The notes under the pieces were generated by a model. That model was given only the letters and a program-made list of their open reading frames with translations. It did not search any database and was not told where the DNA came from. 64,000 nt of DNA. Origin: Pseudomonas sp. KBW05 (lineage in GTDB: Bacteria; Pseudomonadota; Gammaproteobacteria; Pseudomonadales; Pseudomonadaceae). Each line of letters starts with the position of its first letter. Positions within the stretch are counted from its first letter, which is position 1. Shown here piece by piece: positions 26,972 through 36,436 of this stretch. The stretch is from assembly GCF_003852405.1 (NCBI RefSeq), contig NZ_QAJM01000003.1, positions 179,160 to 243,159 on the forward strand, in the 5' to 3' direction. The translations under genes and the position numbers were made by a program.

Positions 26972-29900
26972 ATGACTTCATTCGACGCTGAACTCAACGA
27001 AGGCCAGCGCGATGCCATGCTCGCGCTGTACTTGCACGAGGCCGTGCCAAAGAACCCGTACATCATCGAGCAGGAGCTGGTCGATAACATCAAAACCCCC
27101 AACGACCTGTATCAGTACTGGTTGCTGGATGTCCTGGTCAGCCAAGACGTACCCTCCAGCCCCGTGGCCTGCGCCATTGCCAGCCTGCAACAACTGATCA
27201 ACGGCATGATGATGAACATGTCGCCGGGCTACAGCGACCACAGCCTGAGCCCTGAACAGGTCAGCGCCTGGCAGAACGGGCTTAACCGTTACCCGATCTG
27301 GGCCGCAAACCAGCAATTGCAAAACTTTCCGGATATCTATCTGGACCCCACCCTTCGCCAGACCAAGACCGATAGCTTCAAACAGTTGGAGAGCGACATC
27401 ACACAGGCGCGGATCGAGCCGCAGACGATCCAGTCGGCGGTCCTGGCCTATCTGGGGCATTTTGAGGAAATTGCCAATCTGAATGTCTCTAATGCCTATA
27501 TTGACGGCGATGACTTTGCCAACAGCCCCTATTACTTGATCGCCCGTTCGCCGGCTGAAAACGCCTATTACTGGCGTTCTCTGGACATGTCTCAGCGCCC
27601 GGTGAAAAAAGCTGCGTCGACGCTCAATGAGGTGCCTGCCAAGTTCGATAAGCCGTTTGCCTATGCCTGGCATGATTGGCAAAGAGCCAATGTGCCGATT
27701 TCGGACAAAGCGCTGCGACATACAGTTCGCCCCTGCATGTTCAACAACAGACTGTTCATCGTCTGGGCAGAGCTAGAGAAAAAAAAACCGGACCTGATGC
27801 CAAGCGCCCCTCCATCCCAAGTCAGGCAAGAAGCCGTTGAACCCTTGCCACTGTTTCGTTTGTACGTGAGCTACAAGAAGTACGACAACACGTGGAGCAC
27901 GCCACAGGTCCACATTGAATATTCTTGCGACACCCCCAGCCTGATTGTAAAGAGCCCGGAAGACATCGCCGCCCAGACGCAATCGATCGCCGTCTACAAC
28001 CACTCGACATCCCCAGAATCGTTGGTACTGATGCTCTACAGCGGCTACGTTAAAGGAGAAGATAAAACAGGTGATCGCGACAAGTACGAATTTTTAAGAA
28101 GCGTGCGAGTTGACAAGAACTTCAATATGACACCGCTGTTCCCTTCCACCGGAAGTGTTCTTGCGGATAAAACCGTCACGCCCACAACAGAACAAGACTC
28201 AAGCAGAAAACATATACTGTTGATTGGTCACACCTTCGCCATCAGCGAAAAAAATCAGGGCCGCTTCCAGTTCAAGTTACCTTCAACCCAGTCAGTGTTT
28301 GGTTCAATCGTCGCGGACGCGCCTACCCCTTCGTCAGACTTGTGGAACTACAACAGCTGGCAATCGAAGATCAAAACCGTCGAAAAAGACATTAGCATCG
28401 CTTACGACAAGGACCGCTCTGAAATCAATATAACGGTCAAGCTTGAAAGCGCATTTGAGCACATTCGAGCGGAAGTGTTTAGTCTTTACCAAGATGATGC
28501 TAAAACCATCACGGTGCTCAGCCTCTTGCTCATATTCGAAGAGTCGAGCTTGCATAAAGGTCGGTATACACTGCTGCCCGGCTCTCAAATCATGGCCGTC
28601 AATAACACCTTTTTCGAACAGGACAACGGTCGCTATACCCTCTCATCCAGGGATCTACATTTCATGATCTTTGAATCGAGTGGCAAATATGAGTTTGCTC
28701 TGCCACGGGCGCCTGCTAACGCTTCGATATCACTTGCTGGGAAACTCCTGTCAAAATCTGAGCTTGAACATGCAAGAGGTAACAAAGCGAAATTTTGGGT
28801 AGCACGCGTCAGCGCACCTCAGGCTGCGCTTACTATCAGCAAACATATGGATAAGGTCTCATCCGGGCCTTTATCCTTTCAATTTTTTGTCGGTCACCCG
28901 CAGGACGTGATATCGAACACACTGCCCACAAACTTCACGCAAATAAACAGTTTGACCACATCCAGTGTGGTGCCAAGGCTATCGAAGGATTCAACGCTTC
29001 AATACTCCTTTTCCGTCAACCAAAACACCCTTAAACCCGACCTCTGGCAGGTCGTTTGGCCTGAAGACCCAACGAATTTCAGTATCCCGCTGATTTATGG
29101 GGTAGTGGTGTATGAGCTTCGCTTTGCTTTTCCACTCCCGAAATACGTACCTGTGGGCTCCTGCTTGAGACCCGTGACTATTACGTGGGGCAGCGAAATT
29201 TCCGGTGACCTCCAGATCGCGCCCAGCATCAACAGCCTGACCGATCTCGAACAGGGCGACAGCCCTTCCCTGGGCAAGGCGCAATTCATTGACTTCAGCG
29301 GTTCGAGCATTGAGTTCAGCGACGGCTCGACCAGTGAGCCGCGCGAGCCCATTCGCCTGAATACCATCTTCGCGCGGCACTTGATCAACCTCGCAGAGGC
29401 AGGCATGGAGCATTTGCTGACCTGGAGCAACCAGCAATTTGCCGAGCCGCCTATCAGCAAAAACGACACCCAGCAAACAATGGATTTCTCCGGAGCGTAT
29501 GCGTTGTACTTTCTTGAGCTGTTCTTGTACCTGCCGTGGCTGGTGGCATACCGTTTGAAGCAGGAACAGCAGTACGACGAAGCCAAGCACTGGCTGGCAT
29601 TTCTATTCGACCCCTCACGCCAGACCTCCGAACAGGGGAATGCGGGTTATTGGCAAGCCGTGCCGCTCCAAGAAGCCGTATGGCCTGCCCCGTCAGACCC
29701 AAGCGAGGCCATTTGGGATCCGCAAGATCCACATCGAATTGGCCTGAGTTTTCCAGTCCACCTGCGTAAAGCCATTTACGGGCTGTATATCGACATCGAG
29801 AGTGACCAGGCCGACGCGGCCTATGCCACGATGATTCCTGACGGGCTGACCGAAGCCAAGCTGCGTTACACCCACATACTCCACCTTCTTGGCGAGCGCC

Positions 29901-31816
29901 CAGACGTCCGTCAGACAGACGACTGGACACCGATAACGCTCAGTCAACTCAGCACCACGATCAGTATTGATCTGCGTCGTTTTGAACAACAACTGGTAGG
30001 GATGCAGTACCATTTGGAGCAACACCCACCTTTGCGTATCGGCCGTGCCCCGGCCTCTGCCCCAGCCCCATTGATCTGCCTGCGCCCCTTTAAGGTGGAT
30101 CGCTCGCTCTCAAGCCTCGACAACCCCTACCTGCTGCGGCCATTCAACCCTGAGCTGATCAAACGCTGGGAGCGGGCGCAGAGCCGTTTGTACAACCTGC
30201 GGCACAACCTCGACATGGCAGGCAATGTCATGGACACGCAGCTGTTCGCCACCCCGATCGACCCACGTGCACTGCTTGCCGCCCGGGCGCAAGGCATCTC
30301 CGGAAGCGGCTTGGACCGGTTGCTGAACCCGCAGATCCCCCACTACCGCTTCAGCTTCATGTTCGCCCTGGCCCAAAACGCGGTGGAGAGCGTGATTCAG
30401 TTCGGCTCAACCTTGCTTTCGTTGATCGAACGCAAAGAGCAGGCGCACTACCTTGAATTACAACAACGCCAGGCCTGGGACCTGGCCAAGGCGGCCGTGG
30501 ATATCCAACTGCAACTCAGCAGCGTGGACGATGCGAACAGGGAAGCGCTGAGCGCCGCACAAGCCATTGCACAGGGCCGTGTCGACTATTACGAAAAGCT
30601 GACCAATGAAGGCACCAGTTTCCTGGAAAAACTCAGCATCGACTTACGCCTGCGCGCGCGTTTACTGGAGGCCTCGGCCGGTGGTTTTGGCAGTGCAGCG
30701 GAGATGCTCAAAATGGTGCCGAACATTTTTGGTTTCAGCGTCGGTGGTGCGCGCATCGAAGGTGCTTCTCAGGCCCCCATTCACGTGCTGCAGGCCACTG
30801 CCATAGCCCTCAATGGCACCAGCGACACCCTCGCGGCCTACGAGCAATATCGCCGCCGGGCCCAGGAATGGACCCAGGCGGGTGAGCAGGCGAGACGGGA
30901 GGTCGAGCACATCGAGGCACAACGCAAAATGCTTGAGGAACAACACAAAGCCACACGCCTGCAAGTGCGCCAGGCGCAAACAGCGCTGAACCAGGCCAAG
31001 GCCACTTACGACTTCCTGCTGAGCAACAACCGCTTCAGCCAGGCGCAGACCTACGAGTGGCTCAACGGCAGGTTCGCCAGTTTCTACGCCAGCGCATTTG
31101 CTACCGCGCAATCGACCTGCAAGGCCGCAGAAGCCTGTTGGCAATATGAAACCAGTCGCTACGAGCAGTCCTTTATCCGCCCCGGCGTGTGGAACAACAG
31201 CTACCGCGGCCTGGGCGCTGGTGAAGAACTCAAAATGGCGTTACAGCAGATGTATCGCGAATACGTCCAGCAACATGTGCGTGACCTGGAGATTCGCAAA
31301 ACCGTTTCGCTCAAAGCACTCTGGGAAAAGGACAAGTCATCCTCCATCAATAAACCCTGGGATCAGATCAAGGCCGCACTCGTGGCCGGCAGCTGTGATT
31401 TTGAACTGACGCAAAAAATGTTCGATGACGACTACGCCGGGCAAAATCACTATTTGCGCCGCATTAAAACCATCAGTCTGTCCTTTCCTGTGGTCATGGG
31501 CCCCTACGAAGATTTGCGCGCCATCCTGGTTCAGCGCAGCAGCCGGGTTGAAATGTCTTCCACCCTTGGCGCCTTGCCCAAAGACAACCTCAGGGTCAAT
31601 CAACAGATTGCGCTCTCCCGTGGTTTCAATGATGACGGCCAGTTTCAGCTCGACTACCACGATGAACGCTACTTGCCGTTTGAATACACCGGTGCCATTT
31701 CTTGCTGGCGTTTGATCTTTCCAAACCCCACGGCGCAGAAAGCAGTCCTGGAGTCAATGACCGATATCATCGTGCATTTCAGCTACACCGCGCGGCCTGG
31801 CGGAGGCACATCATGA
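26972..31816 (+). CDS. tcaB: Tc toxin A component, C-terminal pore-forming part (TcaB-like)
   Basis: The second half of the split TcA, 1614 residues. The N-terminus (LNEGQRDAMLALYLHEAVP...YWLLDVLVSQ) is the neuraminidase-like/ABC-toxin N-terminal region. Residues about 260-730 are beta-rich, more AT-rich and codon-atypical, matching where receptor-binding insertions sit in TcdA. The C-terminal third holds the pore-forming helices: long amphipathic and coiled-coil stretches (QQRQAWDLAKAAVDIQLQLSS, QTALNQAKATYDFLLSN) flanking the hydrophobic loop GFGSAAEMLKMVPNIFGFSVGG. The end (ESMTDIIVHFSYTARPGG) is the conserved TcB-binding domain. The ATG at 26972 is chosen over GTG at 26963 because GGGAG lies eight bases upstream. 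It overlaps tcaC by ATGA. Confidence 0.93.
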   Translation: MTSFDAELNEGQRDAMLALYLHEAVPKNPYIIEQELVDNIKTPNDLYQYWLLDVLVSQDVPSSPVACAIASLQQLINGMMMNMSPGYSDHSLSPEQVSAWQNGLNRYPIWAANQQLQNFPDIYLDPTLRQTKTDSFKQLESDITQARIEPQTIQSAVLAYLGHFEEIANLNVSNAYIDGDDFANSPYYLIARSPAENAYYWRSLDMSQRPVKKAASTLNEVPAKFDKPFAYAWHDWQRANVPISDKALRHTVRPCMFNNRLFIVWAELEKKKPDLMPSAPPSQVRQEAVEPLPLFRLYVSYKKYDNTWSTPQVHIEYSCDTPSLIVKSPEDIAAQTQSIAVYNHSTSPESLVLMLYSGYVKGEDKTGDRDKYEFLRSVRVDKNFNMTPLFPSTGSVLADKTVTPTTEQDSSRKHILLIGHTFAISEKNQGRFQFKLPSTQSVFGSIVADAPTPSSDLWNYNSWQSKIKTVEKDISIAYDKDRSEINITVKLESAFEHIRAEVFSLYQDDAKTITVLSLLLIFEESSLHKGRYTLLPGSQIMAVNNTFFEQDNGRYTLSSRDLHFMIFESSGKYEFALPRAPANASISLAGKLLSKSELEHARGNKAKFWVARVSAPQAALTISKHMDKVSSGPLSFQFFVGHPQDVISNTLPTNFTQINSLTTSSVVPRLSKDSTLQYSFSVNQNTLKPDLWQVVWPEDPTNFSIPLIYGVVVYELRFAFPLPKYVPVGSCLRPVTITWGSEISGDLQIAPSINSLTDLEQGDSPSLGKAQFIDFSGSSIEFSDGSTSEPREPIRLNTIFARHLINLAEAGMEHLLTWSNQQFAEPPISKNDTQQTMDFSGAYALYFLELFLYLPWLVAYRLKQEQQYDEAKHWLAFLFDPSRQTSEQGNAGYWQAVPLQEAVWPAPSDPSEAIWDPQDPHRIGLSFPVHLRKAIYGLYIDIESDQADAAYATMIPDGLTEAKLRYTHILHLLGERPDVRQTDDWTPITLSQLSTTISIDLRRFEQQLVGMQYHLEQHPPLRIGRAPASAPAPLICLRPFKVDRSLSSLDNPYLLRPFNPELIKRWERAQSRLYNLRHNLDMAGNVMDTQLFATPIDPRALLAARAQGISGSGLDRLLNPQIPHYRFSFMFALAQNAVESVIQFGSTLLSLIERKEQAHYLELQQRQAWDLAKAAVDIQLQLSSVDDANREALSAAQAIAQGRVDYYEKLTNEGTSFLEKLSIDLRLRARLLEASAGGFGSAAEMLKMVPNIFGFSVGGARIEGASQAPIHVLQATAIALNGTSDTLAAYEQYRRRAQEWTQAGEQARREVEHIEAQRKMLEEQHKATRLQVRQAQTALNQAKATYDFLLSNNRFSQAQTYEWLNGRFASFYASAFATAQSTCKAAEACWQYETSRYEQSFIRPGVWNNSYRGLGAGEELKMALQQMYREYVQQHVRDLEIRKTVSLKALWEKDKSSSINKPWDQIKAALVAGSCDFELTQKMFDDDYAGQNHYLRRIKTISLSFPVVMGPYEDLRAILVQRSSRVEMSSTLGALPKDNLRVNQQIALSRGFNDDGQFQLDYHDERYLPFEYTGAISCWRLIFPNPTAQKAVLESMTDIIVHFSYTARPGGGTS

Positions 31817-34800
31817 CGCCCAAAGCCCCTCTGCCAATCGACACCCCGACCTTGCCCAAGATGGGTGGCAGCATCCAAAGCATCGGCAAAGGCTGGGGCG
31901 CGGTTGGCACCAGCGGCGAGGCGCAGCTGAGTATAGAGTTGCCGATTTCACCCGGACGCGGCTTTGCGCCAGCACTGGGCCTGGCCTACACCAGCCAGGG
32001 AGGTAATAGCCCTTTCGGGTTGGGGTGGAGCCTGCCGATCGATGCCGTCAGTGTGCGCACGACGCTAGGCGTGCCGCGCCTTGACGGCACCGACCAGATA
32101 ACCGGCCCGAATGGCGACGTGTGGATGCCGGAACGTAGCGATGACGGCCGCTTGATTGCCAGGCAGGTGAGCACCTACAACGGCGTGTCCCTGGGCGCCA
32201 AGCACAGCGTGGTCCGCCATTGGCCACGGATCGAAGGTGAATTCACACTGCTTGAACACTGGACCAGCGCCGCCGATAACGCAGGTTTCTGGTTGGCCCA
32301 CAACGCCGACGGCATCCTGCATATCTACGGGAAGACCCCCGACTCACGCCGATTCAATCCCCAGGTGCCCGACCAGGTAGCTGCCTGGTTGATCTGTGAG
32401 AGCCTCAATGTGCGAGGCGAACATATCGTCTATGGGTACAAATCCGAACTGGAAGCCCCCACACCGCCCCAGATGCGCGACTACCGCGCCCAGCGCTACC
32501 TCAAGTACGTGCGTTATGGCAACGCGACCGCCCATGAGCATTTGTACGCCTGGCAAGCCGACAGCTGGAAACAGCAGCACTGGCACTTTCAACTGGTCTT
32601 CGACTATGGGGAGCACGCGGTTGATCCGCAAACCCTGCCGTCCTTTGACGAGCGCCAGCCCTGGGCGTTGCGCAGCGACCCCTATTCGAGCTACACGCTG
32701 GGTTTTGAACTGGGCACGCGGCGCCTGTGCCGGCAGGCTCTGCTGTTCCATCACTTTCCCACCGAGCTTGGGGCCGATCCGGTCCTGGTGCAGCGCCTCG
32801 TACTGGAACATCGGCCAAACGCCCTGGGGTTCAGCCTGCTGACCGCGACCCATGCCCAGGCCTATGACAGCCTGGGGCAAATCGAACGCCGTCCACCGCA
32901 GGAATATCACTACAACAGCTTCGCGCTGGATGTACGGGCTCAAGCCTGGACGCCGTTTGATGCCATGCCCGGCCTCGACGACGGTGAGCAGTATCAACTG
33001 GCGGACTTGTACGGCGAAGGCCTGCCGGGAGTGTTATCGCGCCAGGACCAGGCATGGCACTACCGCGAACCGTTGCGCGCTGCCCAAGGTGGCGACGCTG
33101 TGCACTACAGCGAATGGAAGCGACTGGAACACGTACCGATCGCCGATACTCGCCAACCGTTTAACCAGTACCTGACCGATATCACCGGCAATGCCAAACT
33201 CGACTGGGTCGTGGCAGCGCCCGGACTCAGGGGTTATTTCACCCTGGGGCCGGACCGGGCCTGGTCACACTTCGTGCCTTTCGACGCGTTTCCCAATGAA
33301 ATGCTCCACCCCATGGCTCGCATGGCTGACCTGGTCGGCAATGGCCCGGCAGACATGGCGCTGATCGGGCCCCGCAGCGTGCGCTTGTATGCAAATCGAG
33401 GTGAGACGGGGTTCGCCCCCGCCGTGGATGTCCCCCACCCGCACGACCCGGCCGAGGCGGATGAACTGCCGCTGGCCAGTGATAGCAAAACTGAACTGAC
33501 CGCGTTTGCCGATGTGTTGGGCAGTGGCAGCACGCAACTGGTGCGTATCCGCCACAATCAAGTCAAGTGCTGGCCGAGCTTGGGCCACGGGCGTTTCAGC
33601 AACGGTTTCGAACTGTGCGAGCTGCCATTCGACGCTGCCCAGTTCAATAGCACGCAGGTCCGCCTGGTGGACCTCGATGGCTCAGGCGCGGCGGACTTGC
33701 TCTACCTCACACCCAATGCCATCAGGGTCTTTATGAACCACGCGGGCAGCGGTTATTCATCGACCTCAATCGATCTGCCCTGGCCCGCTGGCGTGCAATA
33801 CGACGACTTGTGCCAATTCAGCAGCGCTGACCTGCAAGGCAACGGGTGCTCCAGCCTGGTGTTGACCGTGCCTCATATGACACCTCGGCACTGGCGGTAT
33901 GATCTTGCCCACACCAAGCCTTACCTGATGTGTGCGACCTGCAACAACATGGGGGCCAGCAGTCTCGTGGTCTACCGCAGTAGCGCCCAGGAATGGCTTG
34001 ACGAAAAACAGGAGCAACACAACAAGGGTGTCACCAACCCAGTCTCGCACCTGCCACTGGTGGTACAGGTGCTCAAACAGCTGATCCAACTGGACGAGAT
34101 CACCGGAAACCGCCTGACCCAAGGGCTGGCTTACCGCGCGGGATACTACGATGGCGTCGAGCGGGTATTTCGCGGTTTTGGACTGCTGTTGCAGACTGAT
34201 ACGCAAGCCTCGGAGGCTGAGCGCGCGACGTCCGGCTTCAGCCCGCCCGTACTGAACAAGACCTGGTTCCATACCGGCCAGCAGATAGATCCGTCCAGGC
34301 AGGGTTACAGCACCCACGACCCGCTGGCGGTGCCCCTCAAGCCGACGGTGCTGCACAACTACCACTTCAACGACAAGGCCGCGCAACTGATTGTCGAGCC
34401 AACCCCGGACATCGCCAGCGAAATAGCCCGCAGCCTCAGCGGTCTCGTTTTGCGCTCTGAAACCTGCAACGCCGATGACGCCCCGGCAACCGCCGTGCCG
34501 TACACCGTCACAGAGCACCGCTATCTGGCGCGCGTGCTGCGCCACAAAAACCAGCATCAACCGTATGCCGTGATCGAGCCGACACGCCTTGAAACCCTCA
34601 CTTATCAATATGAACCGCAGATCCCTGATGACCCGATTTGCCAACACCAATTGAACCTTGAACGGGACGAGTACGGCCAGGTCACCCATGCTGTCACGCT
34701 GTATTACGCCCGGCGCAAGACCGCCGCGGATGCGCCACCGTTCAGCGATGAACACGCGCAACAGTGGTGGCAGGACGCCCATGACGACGCCCAGAAAACC

Positions 34801-36432
34801 TGGTATCTGACGCAAGAAAAGGCCCAGTTCATTCACCACCTTGGAGCGGCGCAGCCGAACTTTGAAGCCTGGTCCCTGGGCCTGCCGTATCTGCAGCGCA
34901 GCAACGCCCTGGTGCTGGAAAAATCGGCACTCAATGCCACCAGTATCCACTATGAAAACCTGCTGGCCTGGACCCAGGACGACGGCGAGTGGGCGCGCCG
35001 CGCCACACTCGCCGGCATGTCTCGGCAGTTCTACATGGACCCGCTCAGCGCTCAGCCCTTACCTGCGGGCAAGGCCGCGTTTCAGGCCCTCGCGGCGTAC
35101 AGCGAAAGCGCCGAGCTGAACGCTGATGCCCTAGAGGCCTACGAGCCACTCAGGGACGCTGACGGCAACCTGCCCTTCGACCTGAAGGCAACACTCGAAT
35201 CGCCGGAAGTCGGCTACCACATCATGGAGCCTTTCCTTCCCTCGGCACCCCACCGCAAAACCCTGAACAGCGACGATGCCAAGGACTACCTGTGGTCCGT
35301 GCATCAGGGCTTCCCCGTGTACGCAGGCCTGGCCGGGTTTTATAACCTGCGCAGCTACCGCGAAACCCGCAGCCATGGCGTTACTCGGCTCACCTATGAC
35401 CCCTACGAATGCCTGATTACCCAGGTGGAGTTACCCGATCACTGTGCCACTCACGTACGCGACGTCGACTACCGTACCGGGCTGCCAGCCACCCTGGAGG
35501 ATGCCAATCGCAATGTTCAACAAGCCCACTACAGTGCGTTCGGCGAGCCTTTTATCACCACCTTCTACGGCACTGAGCTAGATAAGAAAACCGGGTTCGC
35601 CCAGTTGGACGGCTACCTGCCACCGGCAGACCGCAACCCTGCCATTGCCATTGAGAACAAAGCACAGGCCCTGGGCAACTTCGCCACGGCTGGCTTTTGG
35701 GATTTGTTCTGCTGGATGGGCCAAGCCGCTGCCACATCGACACCCGACTGGCTGGCATGGGCAATGGCACAAGGTTTTATCTTGCCCAGCGGGCATTTTT
35801 GCGACCGCGCCCGCCGCCACCTGGAGGGTCGGGCCTCTTTGGATAGCAACGAGCAGATCCTCAAAGCGCAACTTGATGCAGCGCACCGCGAACCGGTGTA
35901 CAGCGTCAGCCTCGTAGCCGACCAATTCCCCGACGAGCCACTGCAACCGGTGCAGATACGCGCTAGCATCACCTGCCTGGACGGCCTGGGCCGGGTTCTG
36001 CAAACCAAGCAGGAAGTGCCACCTGGGCTGGCGTGGCGGGTGGGCGCAAACGGCGAGTTGCTGCTCAAACCCGACGGCACGCCTGAAGAGGTGCAGGCCC
36101 TGCGGCGCTGGCGAATCAGCCAACCGGTCGAGTACAACAACAAGGGCCTGATTGTGCGCGAATACCGTGCCTACTTCGCCGATCAGTGGTGCTACATCAA
36201 CGACCGCTCAATGCGCGCGCACGCCCTTCACGATCAGCAGTTCTACGATGCAATCGGCCGTCCGACCGTAACGCTGTTGGCCAAAAAGATGCTGCAAGGC
36301 AACCCGCCACAGCTCGCGCCACTACGCCGGGAGATCTGGTACTGGCTGTGGACAACGGTGGCTTTCGACGAAAATGACTTGTTTGACGAACCGCCCGTTA
36401 AAAAGCGGCACACTTGGCAATCGAAGAGCTGA
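31813..36432 (+). CDS. tcaC: Tc toxin B component (SpvB/TcdB/TcaC-like)
   Basis: TcB forms one half of the hollow cocoon that holds the TcC toxin, and the beta-propeller gate that docks on TcA. The 1539-residue protein starts with an SpvB-like domain (about 1-330; LPKMGGSIQSIGKGWGAVGTSGEAQLSIELP). FG-GAP/VCBS-type propeller segments follow (VDLDGSGAADLLYLTPNAIRVF, LTDITGNAKLDWVVAAPG). Next come the TcdB middle domains (SSLVLTVPHMTPRHWRYDL, YCDGVERVFRGFG-type segment) and RHS-like strands to the end. GGAGGC precedes the ATG. It overlaps tcaB by four bases and lies four bases before the first TcC gene, so all are one transcript. No frameshift is seen. Confidence 0.94.
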   Translation: MTPKAPLPIDTPTLPKMGGSIQSIGKGWGAVGTSGEAQLSIELPISPGRGFAPALGLAYTSQGGNSPFGLGWSLPIDAVSVRTTLGVPRLDGTDQITGPNGDVWMPERSDDGRLIARQVSTYNGVSLGAKHSVVRHWPRIEGEFTLLEHWTSAADNAGFWLAHNADGILHIYGKTPDSRRFNPQVPDQVAAWLICESLNVRGEHIVYGYKSELEAPTPPQMRDYRAQRYLKYVRYGNATAHEHLYAWQADSWKQQHWHFQLVFDYGEHAVDPQTLPSFDERQPWALRSDPYSSYTLGFELGTRRLCRQALLFHHFPTELGADPVLVQRLVLEHRPNALGFSLLTATHAQAYDSLGQIERRPPQEYHYNSFALDVRAQAWTPFDAMPGLDDGEQYQLADLYGEGLPGVLSRQDQAWHYREPLRAAQGGDAVHYSEWKRLEHVPIADTRQPFNQYLTDITGNAKLDWVVAAPGLRGYFTLGPDRAWSHFVPFDAFPNEMLHPMARMADLVGNGPADMALIGPRSVRLYANRGETGFAPAVDVPHPHDPAEADELPLASDSKTELTAFADVLGSGSTQLVRIRHNQVKCWPSLGHGRFSNGFELCELPFDAAQFNSTQVRLVDLDGSGAADLLYLTPNAIRVFMNHAGSGYSSTSIDLPWPAGVQYDDLCQFSSADLQGNGCSSLVLTVPHMTPRHWRYDLAHTKPYLMCATCNNMGASSLVVYRSSAQEWLDEKQEQHNKGVTNPVSHLPLVVQVLKQLIQLDEITGNRLTQGLAYRAGYYDGVERVFRGFGLLLQTDTQASEAERATSGFSPPVLNKTWFHTGQQIDPSRQGYSTHDPLAVPLKPTVLHNYHFNDKAAQLIVEPTPDIASEIARSLSGLVLRSETCNADDAPATAVPYTVTEHRYLARVLRHKNQHQPYAVIEPTRLETLTYQYEPQIPDDPICQHQLNLERDEYGQVTHAVTLYYARRKTAADAPPFSDEHAQQWWQDAHDDAQKTWYLTQEKAQFIHHLGAAQPNFEAWSLGLPYLQRSNALVLEKSALNATSIHYENLLAWTQDDGEWARRATLAGMSRQFYMDPLSAQPLPAGKAAFQALAAYSESAELNADALEAYEPLRDADGNLPFDLKATLESPEVGYHIMEPFLPSAPHRKTLNSDDAKDYLWSVHQGFPVYAGLAGFYNLRSYRETRSHGVTRLTYDPYECLITQVELPDHCATHVRDVDYRTGLPATLEDANRNVQQAHYSAFGEPFITTFYGTELDKKTGFAQLDGYLPPADRNPAIAIENKAQALGNFATAGFWDLFCWMGQAAATSTPDWLAWAMAQGFILPSGHFCDRARRHLEGRASLDSNEQILKAQLDAAHREPVYSVSLVADQFPDEPLQPVQIRASITCLDGLGRVLQTKQEVPPGLAWRVGANGELLLKPDGTPEEVQALRRWRISQPVEYNNKGLIVREYRAYFADQWCYINDRSMRAHALHDQQFYDAIGRPTVTLLAKKMLQGNPPQLAPLRREIWYWLWTTVAFDENDLFDEPPVKKRHTWQSKS

Positions 36433-36436
36433 CGCC

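Noticed and set aside
33766-34950. 394-codon minus-strand ORF inside the TcB gene
   Set aside because: The plus-strand TcB reading is continuous and homologous throughout, so the antisense frame is a by-product.
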